Positions 1 to 8,183 of a stretch of DNA of 64,000 nt are shown here, piece after piece (positions within the stretch are counted from its first letter, which is position 1; each line of letters begins with the position of its first letter). Under the pieces are notes generated by a model. That model was not told the origin of the DNA, ran no database searches, and saw only the letters and a program-made list of their open reading frames with translations. The stretch covers positions 62,001 through 126,000 of the forward strand of contig NZ_PQCF01000001.1 of NCBI RefSeq assembly GCF_002964765.1, in the 5' to 3' direction. The position numbers were made by a program, and so were the translations under genes. This DNA comes from Pseudoalteromonas sp. T1lg88 (GTDB lineage Bacteria > Pseudomonadota > Gammaproteobacteria > Enterobacterales > Alteromonadaceae).

Positions 1-517
<517 letters not shown>

Positions 518-547
518 AAAAAAGCCAGTCTTAAGACTGGCTTTTTT
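518..547 (-). terminator. Rho-independent terminator after fabV
   Basis: A perfect palindrome (GCCAGTCTT/AAGACTGGC, 524-541) is flanked by A6 and T6 tracts, so it can stop transcription in both directions. On the minus strand it lies just downstream of the fabV stop codon and separates fabV from nqrA. Confidence 0.85.
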
Positions 548-563
548 AGCAGATACAACCCAA

Positions 564-1754
564 TTACAGCAGGTTGTTGATGGCCACATCCGGGTTCACA
601 TCCGCGTCATAGTCAACGCCGGCTAAATCAAAGCCGAATAGATGTAAGAACTCTTTGTGGTAACCCACGTAGTCGGTCAGCTCGTCTATGGTATCGGTAT
701 CAACCGTATCCCAAATCGTCTGAATGCGCTGCTGCACATCGTCTTCAAGCTCTTTGTAATTCTGGAACAGGTGACCGCCGTCATCAAAGCGTGGTGTTTC
801 ACCGTACAGGTTCTCTTTGAATAGCGCGGTAATTTGCTCTATGGTGCCTTCATAGGTACCGTCTGCTTTCATCACTTTGAATAGTGCTGAAATGTACAGA
901 GGCATAATTGGAATAGCCGAGCTTGCCTGCGTCACTACTGCATTCAGTGAGCTTACATAGGCTTCGCCAGATAACGCAGCAGTCGATGCTTTGATCTCTC
1001 GTGCCGCACGGTCCAGGTCTTCTTTGGCTTTACCAATAGTCGCGTGACCATAGATAGGCCAGGTCAGCTCTTTACCAATATAGGTGTAAGCAGTAGTTTT
1101 GAAGTTGTCCGCCAATACACCTGCTTCATTAAGAGCATCGATCCACAGCTGCCAGTCTTCACCACCCATCACTTTAACTGTGTTGGCAATTTCTTCTTCG
1201 CTGGCCGCTTCAACGCTCACTTCGTCGATAACACGCTTGGAGGTGTTAAGGTTTTTAGTGGTTACGCTTTCACCGATAGGCTTAAGCGTTGACGAGTAAG
1301 TTTCACCTGTTTTCGGGTCGGTACGACGCGGTGACGCCAAAGAGTAAATAACCAGGTCTACTTTACCTAGTTCATTCTTAATGGTGTCGATGGCTTGCGC
1401 CTTGATTTCATCAGAAAACGCATCGCCATTGATGTTCTTAGCCCAGATGCCGGCTTCGTCGGCAGCCTGTTGAAAGGCCGCAGTGTTGTACCAACCTGCT
1501 GAGGCGGTTTTCTTCTCTGTGCCTTCTTTTTCAAAGAACACGCCCAACGTTTTAGCGCCATGGCCAAATGCCGATACGATACGAGATGCTAGGCCGTAAC
1601 CTGTTGATGAACCAATGACCAAAACGTTTTTTGGACCCTGGCCCAAGTCACCTTGGCTTTTTACATATTCTATTTGTTGTTGTACATGTGCCGCACAGCC
1701 TGCTGGGTGTGCGTTAGTGCATATAAATCCACGGATTTTAGGCTTAATGACCAT
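564..1754 (-). CDS. fabV: Enoyl-[acyl-carrier-protein] reductase FabV
   Basis: This 396-residue protein matches the FabV family (about 400 residues), the NADH-dependent reductase that completes each cycle of type II fatty acid synthesis in place of FabI. It starts [17 protein letters not shown], has the dinucleotide-binding segment [17 protein letters not shown] near residues 43-59, and carries the family's Y-x8-K active site at Tyr235 and Lys244 (in [15 protein letters not shown]). FabV enzymes are generally much less sensitive to triclosan than FabI. The gene is monocistronic by appearance, with its own terminator downstream and bolA 86 bp upstream on the same strand. Assignment is secure. 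Confidence 0.96.
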   Translation of the reverse strand: MVIKPKIRGFICTNAHPAGCAAHVQQQIEYVKSQGDLGQGPKNVLVIGSSTGYGLASRIVSAFGHGAKTLGVFFEKEGTEKKTASAGWYNTAAFQQAADEAGIWAKNINGDAFSDEIKAQAIDTIKNELGKVDLVIYSLASPRRTDPKTGETYSSTLKPIGESVTTKNLNTSKRVIDEVSVEAASEEEIANTVKVMGGEDWQLWIDALNEAGVLADNFKTTAYTYIGKELTWPIYGHATIGKAKEDLDRAAREIKASTAALSGEAYVSSLNAVVTQASSAIPIMPLYISALFKVMKADGTYEGTIEQITALFKENLYGETPRFDDGGHLFQNYKELEDDVQQRIQTIWDTVDTDTIDELTDYVGYHKEFLHLFGFDLAGVDYDADVNPDVAINNLL

Positions 1755-1840
1755 GATAAAATTCCATATCTTGCCGAAAAATTAGCGCTAGTGTAGCGAC
1801 TATTCTTCACTACACAGGTCTGATGACTCGCGCCGGGTGT

Positions 1841-2155
1841 TTAGTTATCAAATTTAGAACCACCTAAACAGCTCGGCGACTCAGGGGCTTGCCCTTGCTT
1901 TTCGCTGAACTCTTCGGGGGTATAGGCATGGATAGCCAGCGCATGAATATGCTCACGCAGCTCCTGTGCCAAAATATCGTTTATAGCGCGATGACGTTGC
2001 AGCAGCCGCTGACCGGTAAATTGCTCACTGACCACCACCACCTTAAAATGGGACTCGCTGCCACGGGCATGCATATGGCTTTCATTTTCAACCCGCAGAT
2101 GTTTGCAGGGAATGGCGGCGCTGAGTTTTTCCTCAATACGCGTTTGCATAGACAT
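1841..2155 (-). CDS. bolA: BolA family transcriptional/iron-sulfur regulator
   Basis: A BolA-like protein of about 104 residues with the hallmark GSESHFKVVVVSEQFTG followed by RHRAINDIL and IHALAIHAYTPEEF. BolA proteins have a KH-like fold, pair with monothiol glutaredoxins around Fe-S clusters and affect cell shape and stress genes. The ATG at 2155 is chosen because a GCAGG-like site lies about nine bases upstream. The ATG at 2149 also fits, and a longer reading would need a TTG. The C-terminal tail (ESPSCLGGSKFDN) is longer than the conserved core. The downstream neighbour on the same strand is fabV. Confidence 0.92.
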   Translation of the reverse strand: MSMQTRIEEKLSAAIPCKHLRVENESHMHARGSESHFKVVVVSEQFTGQRLLQRHRAINDILAQELREHIHALAIHAYTPEEFSEKQGQAPESPSCLGGSKFDN

Positions 2156-2190
2156 AAATAGAGTGCCTGCCAAATACTTAGGTGAGGCTA

Positions 2191-2823
2191 CTATAGCAAA
2201 GACGAATCAATGTGGCGAAAGGTTAAATTGATACGCCCTTGCGTCACCTTGCGTTGTTTAGGCAGGCTATGAGCGTAGCAGTGCTGGCTTTGCCCCTTCA
2301 TAATAAGCAGGCTGCCATTGGTCAAGGCCAAGTCAGTTACCTCACCACTGGCTTTATGGCGTAATTTAAACTTGCGCAGCGCTCCTAAAGATATTGAGGC
2401 GATTACAGGCTCTGGTCCTAATTCGGGTTCATCATCACTGTGCCAACCCATACAATCCAGGCCATGGCGATAGTAATTAATCAAGACCGCATTAAAGTGA
2501 CAGCCCAAGGCACCGTTGAGACGCTGGCGCATGGCGTCGAGCTCAGGTACCCAAGGAGCGGGCTCAAAACGCTGCTGGGAATATTCATAGGCACTGTCGG
2601 CATCGCCCATATAAAGCTGCAAGCGCGGGATAGCGTGCCACTTGCCATAGACCAAAATACTGGGTTGCTGCCAGGGCAAGGTATCACGTAAATGGGCAAA
2701 CAATCGCTGTGCCTTAACCTCATCAAGGGCATGAGGCTGATAGCTAAACATGCCTGCTGGCAAGCTCGCTGGTAAGCTCGCAGGCAATTGGTCGTTGTTT
2801 TGGGTGTGGGTGTTGGCACGCAT
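2191..2823 (-). CDS. AlkB-type 2-oxoglutarate/Fe(II) dioxygenase (alkylated nucleic acid repair)
   Basis: This 210-residue protein has the AlkB-family iron and 2-oxoglutarate residues: HxD at His128 and Asp130 (GWHSDDE), distal His185 in CYAHSLPK, and the arginines of GRINLTFR near 197 and 203. The spacing and the HSLP and RINLTFR signatures look closer to the ALKBH2-like branch than to E. coli AlkB. Such enzymes oxidatively remove methyl and etheno adducts from DNA or RNA bases. The N-terminus holds a small tandem repeat (LPAS-LPAS-LPAG, residues 13-24) from a 12-bp DNA repeat, probably not structurally important. No ada-like gene is adjacent. It is divergent from rlmG with about 41 bp between the starts. 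Confidence 0.88.
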   Translation of the reverse strand: MRANTHTQNNDQLPASLPASLPAGMFSYQPHALDEVKAQRLFAHLRDTLPWQQPSILVYGKWHAIPRLQLYMGDADSAYEYSQQRFEPAPWVPELDAMRQRLNGALGCHFNAVLINYYRHGLDCMGWHSDDEPELGPEPVIASISLGALRKFKLRHKASGEVTDLALTNGSLLIMKGQSQHCYAHSLPKQRKVTQGRINLTFRHIDSSLL

Positions 2824-2864
2824 CGTGATAAACTAGCGCCATTGTCAGTTAAACCTAAGTGCTC

Positions 2865-4000
2865 ATGATAACATCAGCTCAACTAGGTGGTAATACCTAC
2901 CACTTACATCGCTTGCCATTACAACAGAAAAACCGCAGCCTGCAGGCCTGGGATGCGGCGGATGAATACCTTGTCGACTATATTAACGAGCATCATGCTG
3001 ATGCCAAGCGCTTGCTGATCCTCAATGATGACTTCGGCGCCCTGGCCTGCGCCTTTAACCAATTAACTTCAGATTCAGTTAGCGACTCGTACATTGCTAT
3101 ACAAGCATGGCAGCATAATCTCAAAGAAAATAACTTGAATACCGAGCAACTTACGCCGCTGACCAGCCTTGAACCGCTTGCCGACGATTATGACCTAGTG
3201 ATCGGCAAAATACCGAAAAACAGCGGCTATATGCAGCATCAATTGGCGCAATTATCACAAAGTCTGAAGCCGGGTACCCCCGTGATTCTGGCAGGCAAAA
3301 CCAAAGCCATTCATACCTCAACCATTAATCTGGTGGAGCGTTATATTGGTCCGGCCAATACCACGTTGGCGCAAAAGAAGGCACGCCTTATCACCGCCAC
3401 CATGCACAATAAAGCGCAGCAAAGCCCCTTCCCAAAAAGTTGGCAACTAGAAGGCAGCGACTTCACCTTGGTCAATCATGCCAATGTCTTTTCCCGCGAC
3501 TCTTTGGATATAGGCGCAGCTTTTTCAGTAATTATCTACCGCAGTCGAAAAAGCCCATTCGCATTATCGACCTCGGTTGTGGCAATGGTGTGATTGGTCT
3601 GCAAACCCTGATTAAATGCCCCGAGGCGCAAGTAACCTTTGTCGATGAGTCGGCCATGGCGGTAGCCTCGGCGCGCCAAACCATCCTAGAGAACCTGCCC
3701 GATGAACTGCACCGCTGTGAGTTTATCCATAACGATTGTCTAAGTGGTTTTAATGCCCAAGGTTATGACCTGGTGTTATGTAACCCACCGTTCCATCAGC
3801 AAAATGCAGTGACCGATCATATCGCTTGGCAGATGTTTAACGACGCCAAAAAAGTATTGCGTCCCGGCGGTGAGCTTCGTATCGTAGGCAACCGACACCT
3901 TGATTACCATGAAAAACTAAAGCGCTTATTCGGCGGCTCCAAACTCCTTGGCTCAAACAAGAAGTTTGTCGTGCTGAGCGCGAAAAAAGTAATAGGATAA
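2865..4000 (+). pseudogene. rlmG: 23S rRNA m2G1835 methyltransferase RlmG, interrupted by a frameshift
   Basis: Two overlapping reading frames together make one RlmG of about 380 residues, the normal size. The first part carries the inactive N-terminal methyltransferase-like domain (LQAWDAADEYL, ILNDDFGALACA, HTSTINLVERYIGP) up to VFSRDSLDIGA. The second carries the catalytic domain (IIDLGCGNGVIGL for SAM binding, LCNPPFHQQ active site, NRHLDYHEKLKRLFG). The break is near 3516-3520: one base is missing where the family reads DIGARFF. RlmG rather than its paralogue RsmC is chosen because of the length and the LQAWEAADEYL- and NRHLDY-type motifs. The start is the ATG at 2865; a GTG at 2859 is possible. 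This is a true null or a sequencing error. Confidence 0.88.
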
Positions 4001-4002
4001 TT

Positions 4003-4575
4003 ATGTTTAACCGTTTTTCACTGTTGGCTATTATCGCTTTGAGCACGGCACTTACAGGATGTAGCAACCGCTCGGCACAAGCCATCTTAGACCCTTTCTA
4101 CCAAAGCGGTCAGTTTACTAGCTATAACCAAAGCTTGTCGTTACAGGTGATTGACCAAAGAGCTAAGGCCCCAACCATTTCCATTGCCCAGGGCGAAAAT
4201 CGTTATTTAATGTCCACCCCGGATTTAAATAACAAGATGCAAAAGGTTTTTACCCAGGCCTTAGAAGCTAACGGCGCCCAAATCAGTGCCATGGCTGGCA
4301 CCCGTATGCAGGTAGCCATTCACACCTTAAACGCCACCGTGATGCAAAATACCGTGGATCACTACAGCGAGGCGCAAATCGCTCTGCAGGTGTTTGTCGA
4401 GCGCAATGGTAGTCAGTTCAATAAAATGTATAATGGCCAAAGCCAGTTTCGCGGTCCCTTTGGCTATGATCAGGCCAAGGTTGAGGCGCAACTAAATAAA
4501 CTTATCGAACAGCTTGTGGCACGCATTATGAGCGACCCTGAGCTTAACAATTACATGCAAAAGGGAGCGATATGA
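4003..4575 (+). CDS. YajG-like outer membrane lipoprotein
   Basis: A 190-residue protein with a lipoprotein signal peptide: hydrophobic segment at about residues 5-17 and lipobox LTGC with Cys20 as the lipidated residue. The rest resembles the YajG family (SLQVIDQRAKAPTISIAQGEN, with a conserved C-terminal helix QLNKLIEQLVARIMSDPELNNYM). In Enterobacteria yajG sits next to ampG, and here ampG follows two genes later, which supports the call. It begins 3 bp after rlmG, with AGGAT just upstream of the ATG, and its stop overlaps the next start by four bases (ATGA), so translation of the pair is probably coupled. The function of YajG is unknown. Confidence 0.82.
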   Translation: MFNRFSLLAIIALSTALTGCSNRSAQAILDPFYQSGQFTSYNQSLSLQVIDQRAKAPTISIAQGENRYLMSTPDLNNKMQKVFTQALEANGAQISAMAGTRMQVAIHTLNATVMQNTVDHYSEAQIALQVFVERNGSQFNKMYNGQSQFRGPFGYDQAKVEAQLNKLIEQLVARIMSDPELNNYMQKGAI

Positions 4576-5201
4576 ACACTCGCCTCATCAGTGCCTTTTT
4601 TACCTTCTGTTTGTTGCTAACGCCCTTGGCGCACGCGGCGGTACAGGGTGAATTTGTGCAAAAGAGCAATTTATTTCCCCGCGTTGAGTTCACAACCAGC
4701 CTAGGCAAAATCACCGTCGAACTGGATCGTTCACGCGCGCCACTGACGGTGAATAACTTTCTTACCTATGTGCAAGATGGCAGCTACAAGGGCTCGGTGT
4801 TTCACCGTGTTGAGCGCGATGAAGAAAACGAGCGCGACTTTGTGATCCAGGGCGGCGGCTACGACAAAGACTATGACGGCCTGCATGAAAATGACCCCAT
4901 TTTCAACGAAAGCGGCAGCGGTCTGAAAAATGATATGTACACCATTGCCATGGCCTATCAGGACAGAAAGCCGCACTCGGCCACTCGTCAGTTTTTCTTC
5001 AACATGGATAACAATGACCACCTTAACCCAGGCAGTGACTGGGGCTTTTCGGTGTTTGGCTCCGTAGTGGAAGGCTTTGAAACCTTAGATAAAATCATGC
5101 GCGTTGAAACCGATTACCAAGAAAAGATCGGCTACTCCTATGTGCCCAAGCAAGCGGTGATTATTTATGATATCAAGGTGCTAGAGGCACAGCCGTACTA
5201 A
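4572..5201 (+). CDS. Periplasmic cyclophilin-type peptidyl-prolyl cis-trans isomerase
   Basis: A 209-residue protein with a cleavable signal peptide (about residues 1-22, ending AHAA) and a cyclophilin domain: VEFTTSLGKITVELDRSRAPLTVNNFLTYV, VFHRVERDEENERDFVIQGGGY and ATRQFFFNMDNNDHLNP. It should catalyse proline isomerisation during folding in the periplasm, like PpiA. Compared with PpiA, the FHRV...IQGG active-site loop carries an acidic insertion (ERDEENERD), which may change substrate range. Its start overlaps the stop of the YajG-like gene, and a terminator follows immediately, closing this short operon before ampG. Confidence 0.88.
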   Translation: MNTRLISAFFTFCLLLTPLAHAAVQGEFVQKSNLFPRVEFTTSLGKITVELDRSRAPLTVNNFLTYVQDGSYKGSVFHRVERDEENERDFVIQGGGYDKDYDGLHENDPIFNESGSGLKNDMYTIAMAYQDRKPHSATRQFFFNMDNNDHLNPGSDWGFSVFGSVVEGFETLDKIMRVETDYQEKIGYSYVPKQAVIIYDIKVLEAQPY

Positions 5202-5208
5202 CTCTATC

Positions 5209-5232
5209 AGGGCGAGTCTAATCGCCCTTTTT
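5209..5232 (+). terminator. Rho-independent terminator after the cyclophilin gene
   Basis: GGGCGA (5210-5215) pairs with TCGCCC (5222-5227) across a 6-base loop and is followed by five T residues. It separates the cyclophilin gene from ampG, whose start is 26 bp downstream. Confidence 0.75.
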
Positions 5233-5257
5233 CTTCTCGCTAATAATAAGAATAAAC

Positions 5258-6670
5258 ATGAGCCACACAGCCCTCTCTTTACGCGATTTCACCCAACATT
5301 TTCGCGACCGACGCCTGGTCACCGTGTTTATTTTTGGTATCAGCAGCGGCTTTCCCTGGGTGTTGATTGGCTCGGTCATGAGCGCCTGGCTTAAAGACGA
5401 AGGCCTCACTCGCTCGATGATCGGCCTGTTCGGCATGGTGTTTGGCGCCTACTCCATTAACTTTTTATGGTCGCCTCTGGTCGACCGGGTGCGCATTCCA
5501 TTGCTCACCGATTGGCTGGGTCAACGCCGCAGTTGGATCTTATGCTGTCTCTGCATTGTGTTTGCTGCCACCCTGAGCATGGCGTTTGTCGATATCAGCG
5601 AGCAACTATTTGTTATAGCTCTGCTGGCACTGATTATTGCCATCGCCTCTGCCACCCAGGATATTGCCATTGATGCCTACCGTATTGATATACTGGCCGA
5701 AAATGAAAGTGAAAAAATGTCGGCGGCGGCGGCCATGGCAACCAGCGGATGGTGGACCGGTTATGCTCTGCTCGGCGCCATGCCCTTTTATGCCGCGGAT
5801 ATTCCCGGGGTGGATTGGCCGGATGTGTATTTGGCTTTGGCGGTTATTGTGGCGCTCTTGATCGTCTATGTATTCTTTGCCCAAGAGCCCGAGTCGAATC
5901 GCGAACATGTGCATGCTCAATTAGAGCAACAGTATCAGCAACAACTCGGTAAACACGCCACCGTTTTACCACATTGGGTGAATATCGTAATAGCCTGGCT
6001 TGGGGTGACCATTATCGAGCCGCTGCGCAGCTTCTTTACCCGTAACGGGGTTAAAACCGCCCTAGCCCTGCTGGCCTTTATCTTCCTCTTTAAGATTGGC
6101 GAAGCCTTTTTGGCGCGTATGTCCATCGTCTTTTATAAAGAAGTGGGGTTTAGCAACTCGGATATCGCCACCTTTTCCAAGCTCGGCACCGCGGTGCTGA
6201 CCATTATTTTTGCCTTTTTAGGCAGCCTCTTTAACAGTCGCTTCGGCATCGTAAAGGGCTTGTTTATCAGTGGCGTCGCCATGGCGGCATCGAACCTTAT
6301 GTTCTCCTGGATTGCCGTCGCGGGCCCTAAACTCTCGCTCTATGCGCTGGCCATATTACTTGATGGTTTTACCCAGGCCTGGTCCTTGGTGGCCATGGTG
6401 GCCTTTATTTCCATGCTCTGCGATCGCGCCTTCAGTGCCACCCACTATGCCTTGCTTGCCTCTTTGGGCAATCTCGGGCGCACCCTGCTGTCCGGTTACA
6501 GTGGTGTCATAGTCGACGATTGGTTGCACGGCGATTGGTCGATGTTTTTTATTCTTACGGCGCTGATGGTAATACCGTCTTTGGTGTTTTTGTTCTTGAT
6601 ACGTAAACGCTTGTATCAGTTAGAGCGGCAGTTTCATGAAAATGGAAGGAATGCCAAGGGGCAGGAATAA
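5258..6670 (+). CDS. ampG: AmpG-like muropeptide permease (MFS)
   Basis: A 470-residue polytopic membrane protein of the major facilitator superfamily with about 12-14 hydrophobic segments. Family features include GISSGFPWVLIGSVMSAWLKDEGLTRSMIG and LWSPLVDRVRIPLL near the N-terminus and ATQDIAIDAYRIDIL near residues 130-145, all typical of AmpG/SLC33-like transporters. AmpG imports anhydromuropeptides from the periplasm for cell-wall recycling; in species with inducible AmpC it also carries the induction signal. The proximity of a YajG-like gene matches the yajG-ampG linkage in Enterobacteria. No ampC or ampR is visible here. Confidence 0.88.
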   Translation: MSHTALSLRDFTQHFRDRRLVTVFIFGISSGFPWVLIGSVMSAWLKDEGLTRSMIGLFGMVFGAYSINFLWSPLVDRVRIPLLTDWLGQRRSWILCCLCIVFAATLSMAFVDISEQLFVIALLALIIAIASATQDIAIDAYRIDILAENESEKMSAAAAMATSGWWTGYALLGAMPFYAADIPGVDWPDVYLALAVIVALLIVYVFFAQEPESNREHVHAQLEQQYQQQLGKHATVLPHWVNIVIAWLGVTIIEPLRSFFTRNGVKTALALLAFIFLFKIGEAFLARMSIVFYKEVGFSNSDIATFSKLGTAVLTIIFAFLGSLFNSRFGIVKGLFISGVAMAASNLMFSWIAVAGPKLSLYALAILLDGFTQAWSLVAMVAFISMLCDRAFSATHYALLASLGNLGRTLLSGYSGVIVDDWLHGDWSMFFILTALMVIPSLVFLFLIRKRLYQLERQFHENGRNAKGQE

Positions 6671-6832
6671 TACCAATTCTGTTAAGTATGTGCTCAGAGA
6701 TAGCGCTGGATAAATGATGTGCCAACAAGGTGGGATTTTTTATATGTAGTTATTCTACATCAAAGAATTTCAACCTAGTGAGCATGATATTTAGCCCGCT
6801 AGAATGATTAGCTATTTAAGTGAATTGGGATA
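6671..6832. repeat. MITE-like palindromic intergenic element (162 bp)
   Basis: The segment begins TACCAATTCTGTTAA and ends with the near reverse complement AAGTGAATTGGGATA, giving imperfect terminal inverted repeats around CCAATTC. The middle holds an imperfect long hairpin (AGGTGGGATT...ATGTAG-TTATT-CTACAT...AATTTCAACCT). There is no open reading frame. It sits directly after the ampG stop, where it could also act in 3' end formation. It resembles non-autonomous interspersed elements that I associate with marine gammaproteobacteria; that resemblance is from memory and unchecked. Only one copy was noticed in this window. Confidence 0.6.
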
Positions 6833-6842
6833 AAACTATAGA

Positions 6843-6862
6843 GCCCTTCCTGGGCTCCAGAA
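6843..6862 (-). terminator. Possible terminator after the XRE regulator gene
   Basis: GAGCCC and GGGCTC pair across a short loop just downstream of the minus-strand XRE gene. The T-rich tract on the minus strand (ATAGTTTTAT) is broken, so strength is doubtful. Confidence 0.45.
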
Positions 6863-6878
6863 AATAGGCTTTCAATGC

Positions 6879-7112
6879 TTATTTGAGTAGCGCTAACCCT
6901 TCATAAGGATCCACATCCAGTGCTTCGCAATAACGCATAAATTCAATCACGTCCAAGCGACGTTCCTGATTTTCAATTTTACCTATGAATGAATGCGGCG
7001 TACCCAGAACTTGTGCCAAGCTGCGCATGGTATGGCCTTTCTCGTGGCGTTTATCTTTCAGCCACTTGGTTAGTCTTCCATTTTCCTCGGAAGAAACGGT
7101 TTTACCCATCAT
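6879..7112 (-). CDS. Small XRE-family DNA-binding regulator
   Basis: This 77-residue protein consists almost entirely of a Cro/C1-type helix-turn-helix: LKDKRHEKGHTMRSLAQVLGTPHSFIGKIENQERRLDVIEFMRYCEALDVDP. It should bind DNA as a dimer; the target genes are unknown. The ATG at 7112 is supported by AGGAG eight bases upstream. Such single-domain regulators occur with phage, toxin-antitoxin or restriction-modification genes, but none of these is adjacent. It stands alone between the MITE-like element and a 290-bp spacer. The spacer holds an inverted repeat that could be its own operator. Confidence 0.8.
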   Translation of the reverse strand: MMGKTVSSEENGRLTKWLKDKRHEKGHTMRSLAQVLGTPHSFIGKIENQERRLDVIEFMRYCEALDVDPYEGLALLK

Positions 7113-7210
7113 AATTACATCTCCTACTAGATGAATTAAAGTTTCTATAATTATTAGCGAATGAAATTTGCCCGTCTCATTCAGCCAGTATTAAAGCACA
7201 TGTCCCATTT

Positions 7211-7241
7211 TAGGTATAGCGTATGTACAAAAGTTTACCTA
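7211..7241. promoter_or_regulatory. Inverted repeat, candidate operator for the XRE regulator
   Basis: TAGGTA (7211-7216) and TACCTA (7236-7241) form an inverted repeat about 100 bp upstream of the XRE start, with further partly symmetric AGGTAT/ATACCT copies nearby (to 7269). This is the kind of symmetry such regulators bind, but nothing proves it. The rest of 7113-7403 holds no other recognisable element. Confidence 0.25.
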
Positions 7242-7403
7242 ATTTCGGCGCGAAATAGTTTGCATACCTTATTCAATAAAATACTACTGATAAATTAGAT
7301 AGATAGCTCTAATTTATCAGGCCTGCGCTAAGTCTTTAATTTTTCTTTAGAGGGTAGGAATTTTGCGCTAAAATTGAGTTAAATCGTCATTTTTGGGGAA
7401 AAG

Positions 7404-7583
7404 ATGTTTCGTTTGCTGTTTTTGTTGCCCGTGATTCTCTGCGCCGCTTGGTGGCTGTTTCTCAATGCCAACAATATTCCCCTAAAACAGGGCCGTAAGG
7501 GGTTCTTTTATATAATTATATTCTCATTGTTCGTCTTGGGCTTTTTCACCTTGATGGTGTACATAACGAACAGCGATTTATAG
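7404..7583 (+). CDS. Small membrane protein, 59 residues, function unknown
   Basis: The ORF starts with an ATG four bases after a GGGGAAA ribosome binding site and encodes 59 residues with two hydrophobic segments (about residues 4-19 and 34-52) linked by a short basic stretch (KQGRKG), followed by VYITNSDL. It looks like a two-helix inner-membrane protein. Good SD spacing, strong hydrophobic patterning and a terminator directly after the stop support that it is real. I do not recognise the family. It converges on erpA, sharing the terminator between them. Confidence 0.65.
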   Translation: MFRLLFLLPVILCAAWWLFLNANNIPLKQGRKGFFYIIIFSLFVLGFFTLMVYITNSDL

Positions 7584-7594
7584 ACATCAAAAAT

Positions 7595-7620
7595 AAAAAA
7601 GCCGCATAAGCGGCTTTTTT
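7595..7620. terminator. Bidirectional terminator between the small membrane protein gene and erpA
   Basis: GCCGC (7601-7605) pairs with GCGGC (7610-7614) over an ATAA loop, flanked by A6 and T6. It can stop both the plus-strand small gene and the minus-strand erpA. Confidence 0.85.
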
Positions 7621-7642
7621 CAAATTTATCTTAATTGCGTGG

Positions 7643-7981
7643 TTAAACGCTAAAGCTGGCACCACAGCCACAGGTGGTCGTGGCGTTCGGGTTGCTAACG
7701 AAAAAGCGCGAGCCTTCCAAACCTTCGGTATAATCCACTTCACCATCAACCAGGTATTGCAAGCTCATAGGATCAACAACTAGGGTCACACCATTTTTCA
7801 CAATTTGCATATCGCCCGGGTTGGCTTCCTCGGCAAAAGTAAAACCATATTGGAAACCAGAACATCCGCCGCCGGTGACATAAACACGCAGCATTAGCGA
7901 AGGGTTTTCTTCCTCTTCGATCAACTGCTTAACGCGCGCTGCTGCGGCATCACTGAATTTAATTGGAACTTGCTCGGACAT
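7643..7981 (-). CDS. erpA: Iron-sulfur cluster insertion protein ErpA
   Basis: This 112-residue A-type carrier has the three conserved cysteines Cys40 (TGGGCSGFQ), Cys104 and Cys106 ([10 protein letters not shown]) that hold and transfer Fe-S clusters to apoproteins, including the isoprenoid enzymes IspG and IspH. Length and sequence fit ErpA rather than IscA; no isc genes are adjacent. GAGAGAG lies upstream of the ATG. A promoter with an overlapping IscR-type operator lies 30-62 bp upstream, so expression probably follows the cell's Fe-S status. Confidence 0.95.
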   Translation of the reverse strand: MSEQVPIKFSDAAAARVKQLIEEEENPSLMLRVYVTGGGCSGFQYGFTFAEEANPGDMQIVKNGVTLVVDPMSLQYLVDGEVDYTEGLEGSRFFVSNPNATTTCGCGASFSV

Positions 7982-8010
7982 ACCGTCTCTCTCACTACCT
8001 ATTTGTGCAA

Positions 8011-8039
8011 ATTATCTAATACCCGACTAAGTTAATCAA
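8011..8039 (-). promoter_or_regulatory. Sigma-70 promoter of erpA
   Basis: On the minus strand TTGATT (8034-8039) and GATAAT (8011-8016) are separated by exactly 17 bases, 30 bp upstream of the erpA ATG. The -10 matches the consensus at five of six positions. It overlaps the IscR-type site. Confidence 0.6.
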
Positions 8040-8043
8040 GTAT
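8019..8043. promoter_or_regulatory. IscR type 1 binding site upstream of erpA
   Basis: The 25-bp sequence ATACCC-GACT-AAGTT-AATC-AAG-TAT matches the IscR type 1 consensus (ATAsyyGACTrwwwyAGTCrrsTAT) at all but about two positions. It covers the -35 and spacer of the erpA promoter, a position expected to give repression by holo-IscR. This inference agrees with IscR control of erpA in E. coli. Confidence 0.65.
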
Positions 8044-8183
8044 TGGCTGCACCGCCTTGGTTTTTAGCCCCTAAGGCTAAAATACAAAGTCGCAAACCCT
8101 GATACTAAACAAGGATTTATTAGATAAGCTTTGATAAACTACTGTTAATAACCCTAGCCCTATCAAAGCCCAGAGGAATTGGT

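Noticed and set aside
2859..4000. RsmC (16S m2G1207 methyltransferase) for the split methyltransferase
   Set aside because: Combined length near 380 and motifs LQAWDAADEYL, VFSRDSLDIGA and NRHLDY fit RlmG better than RsmC (about 343 residues).
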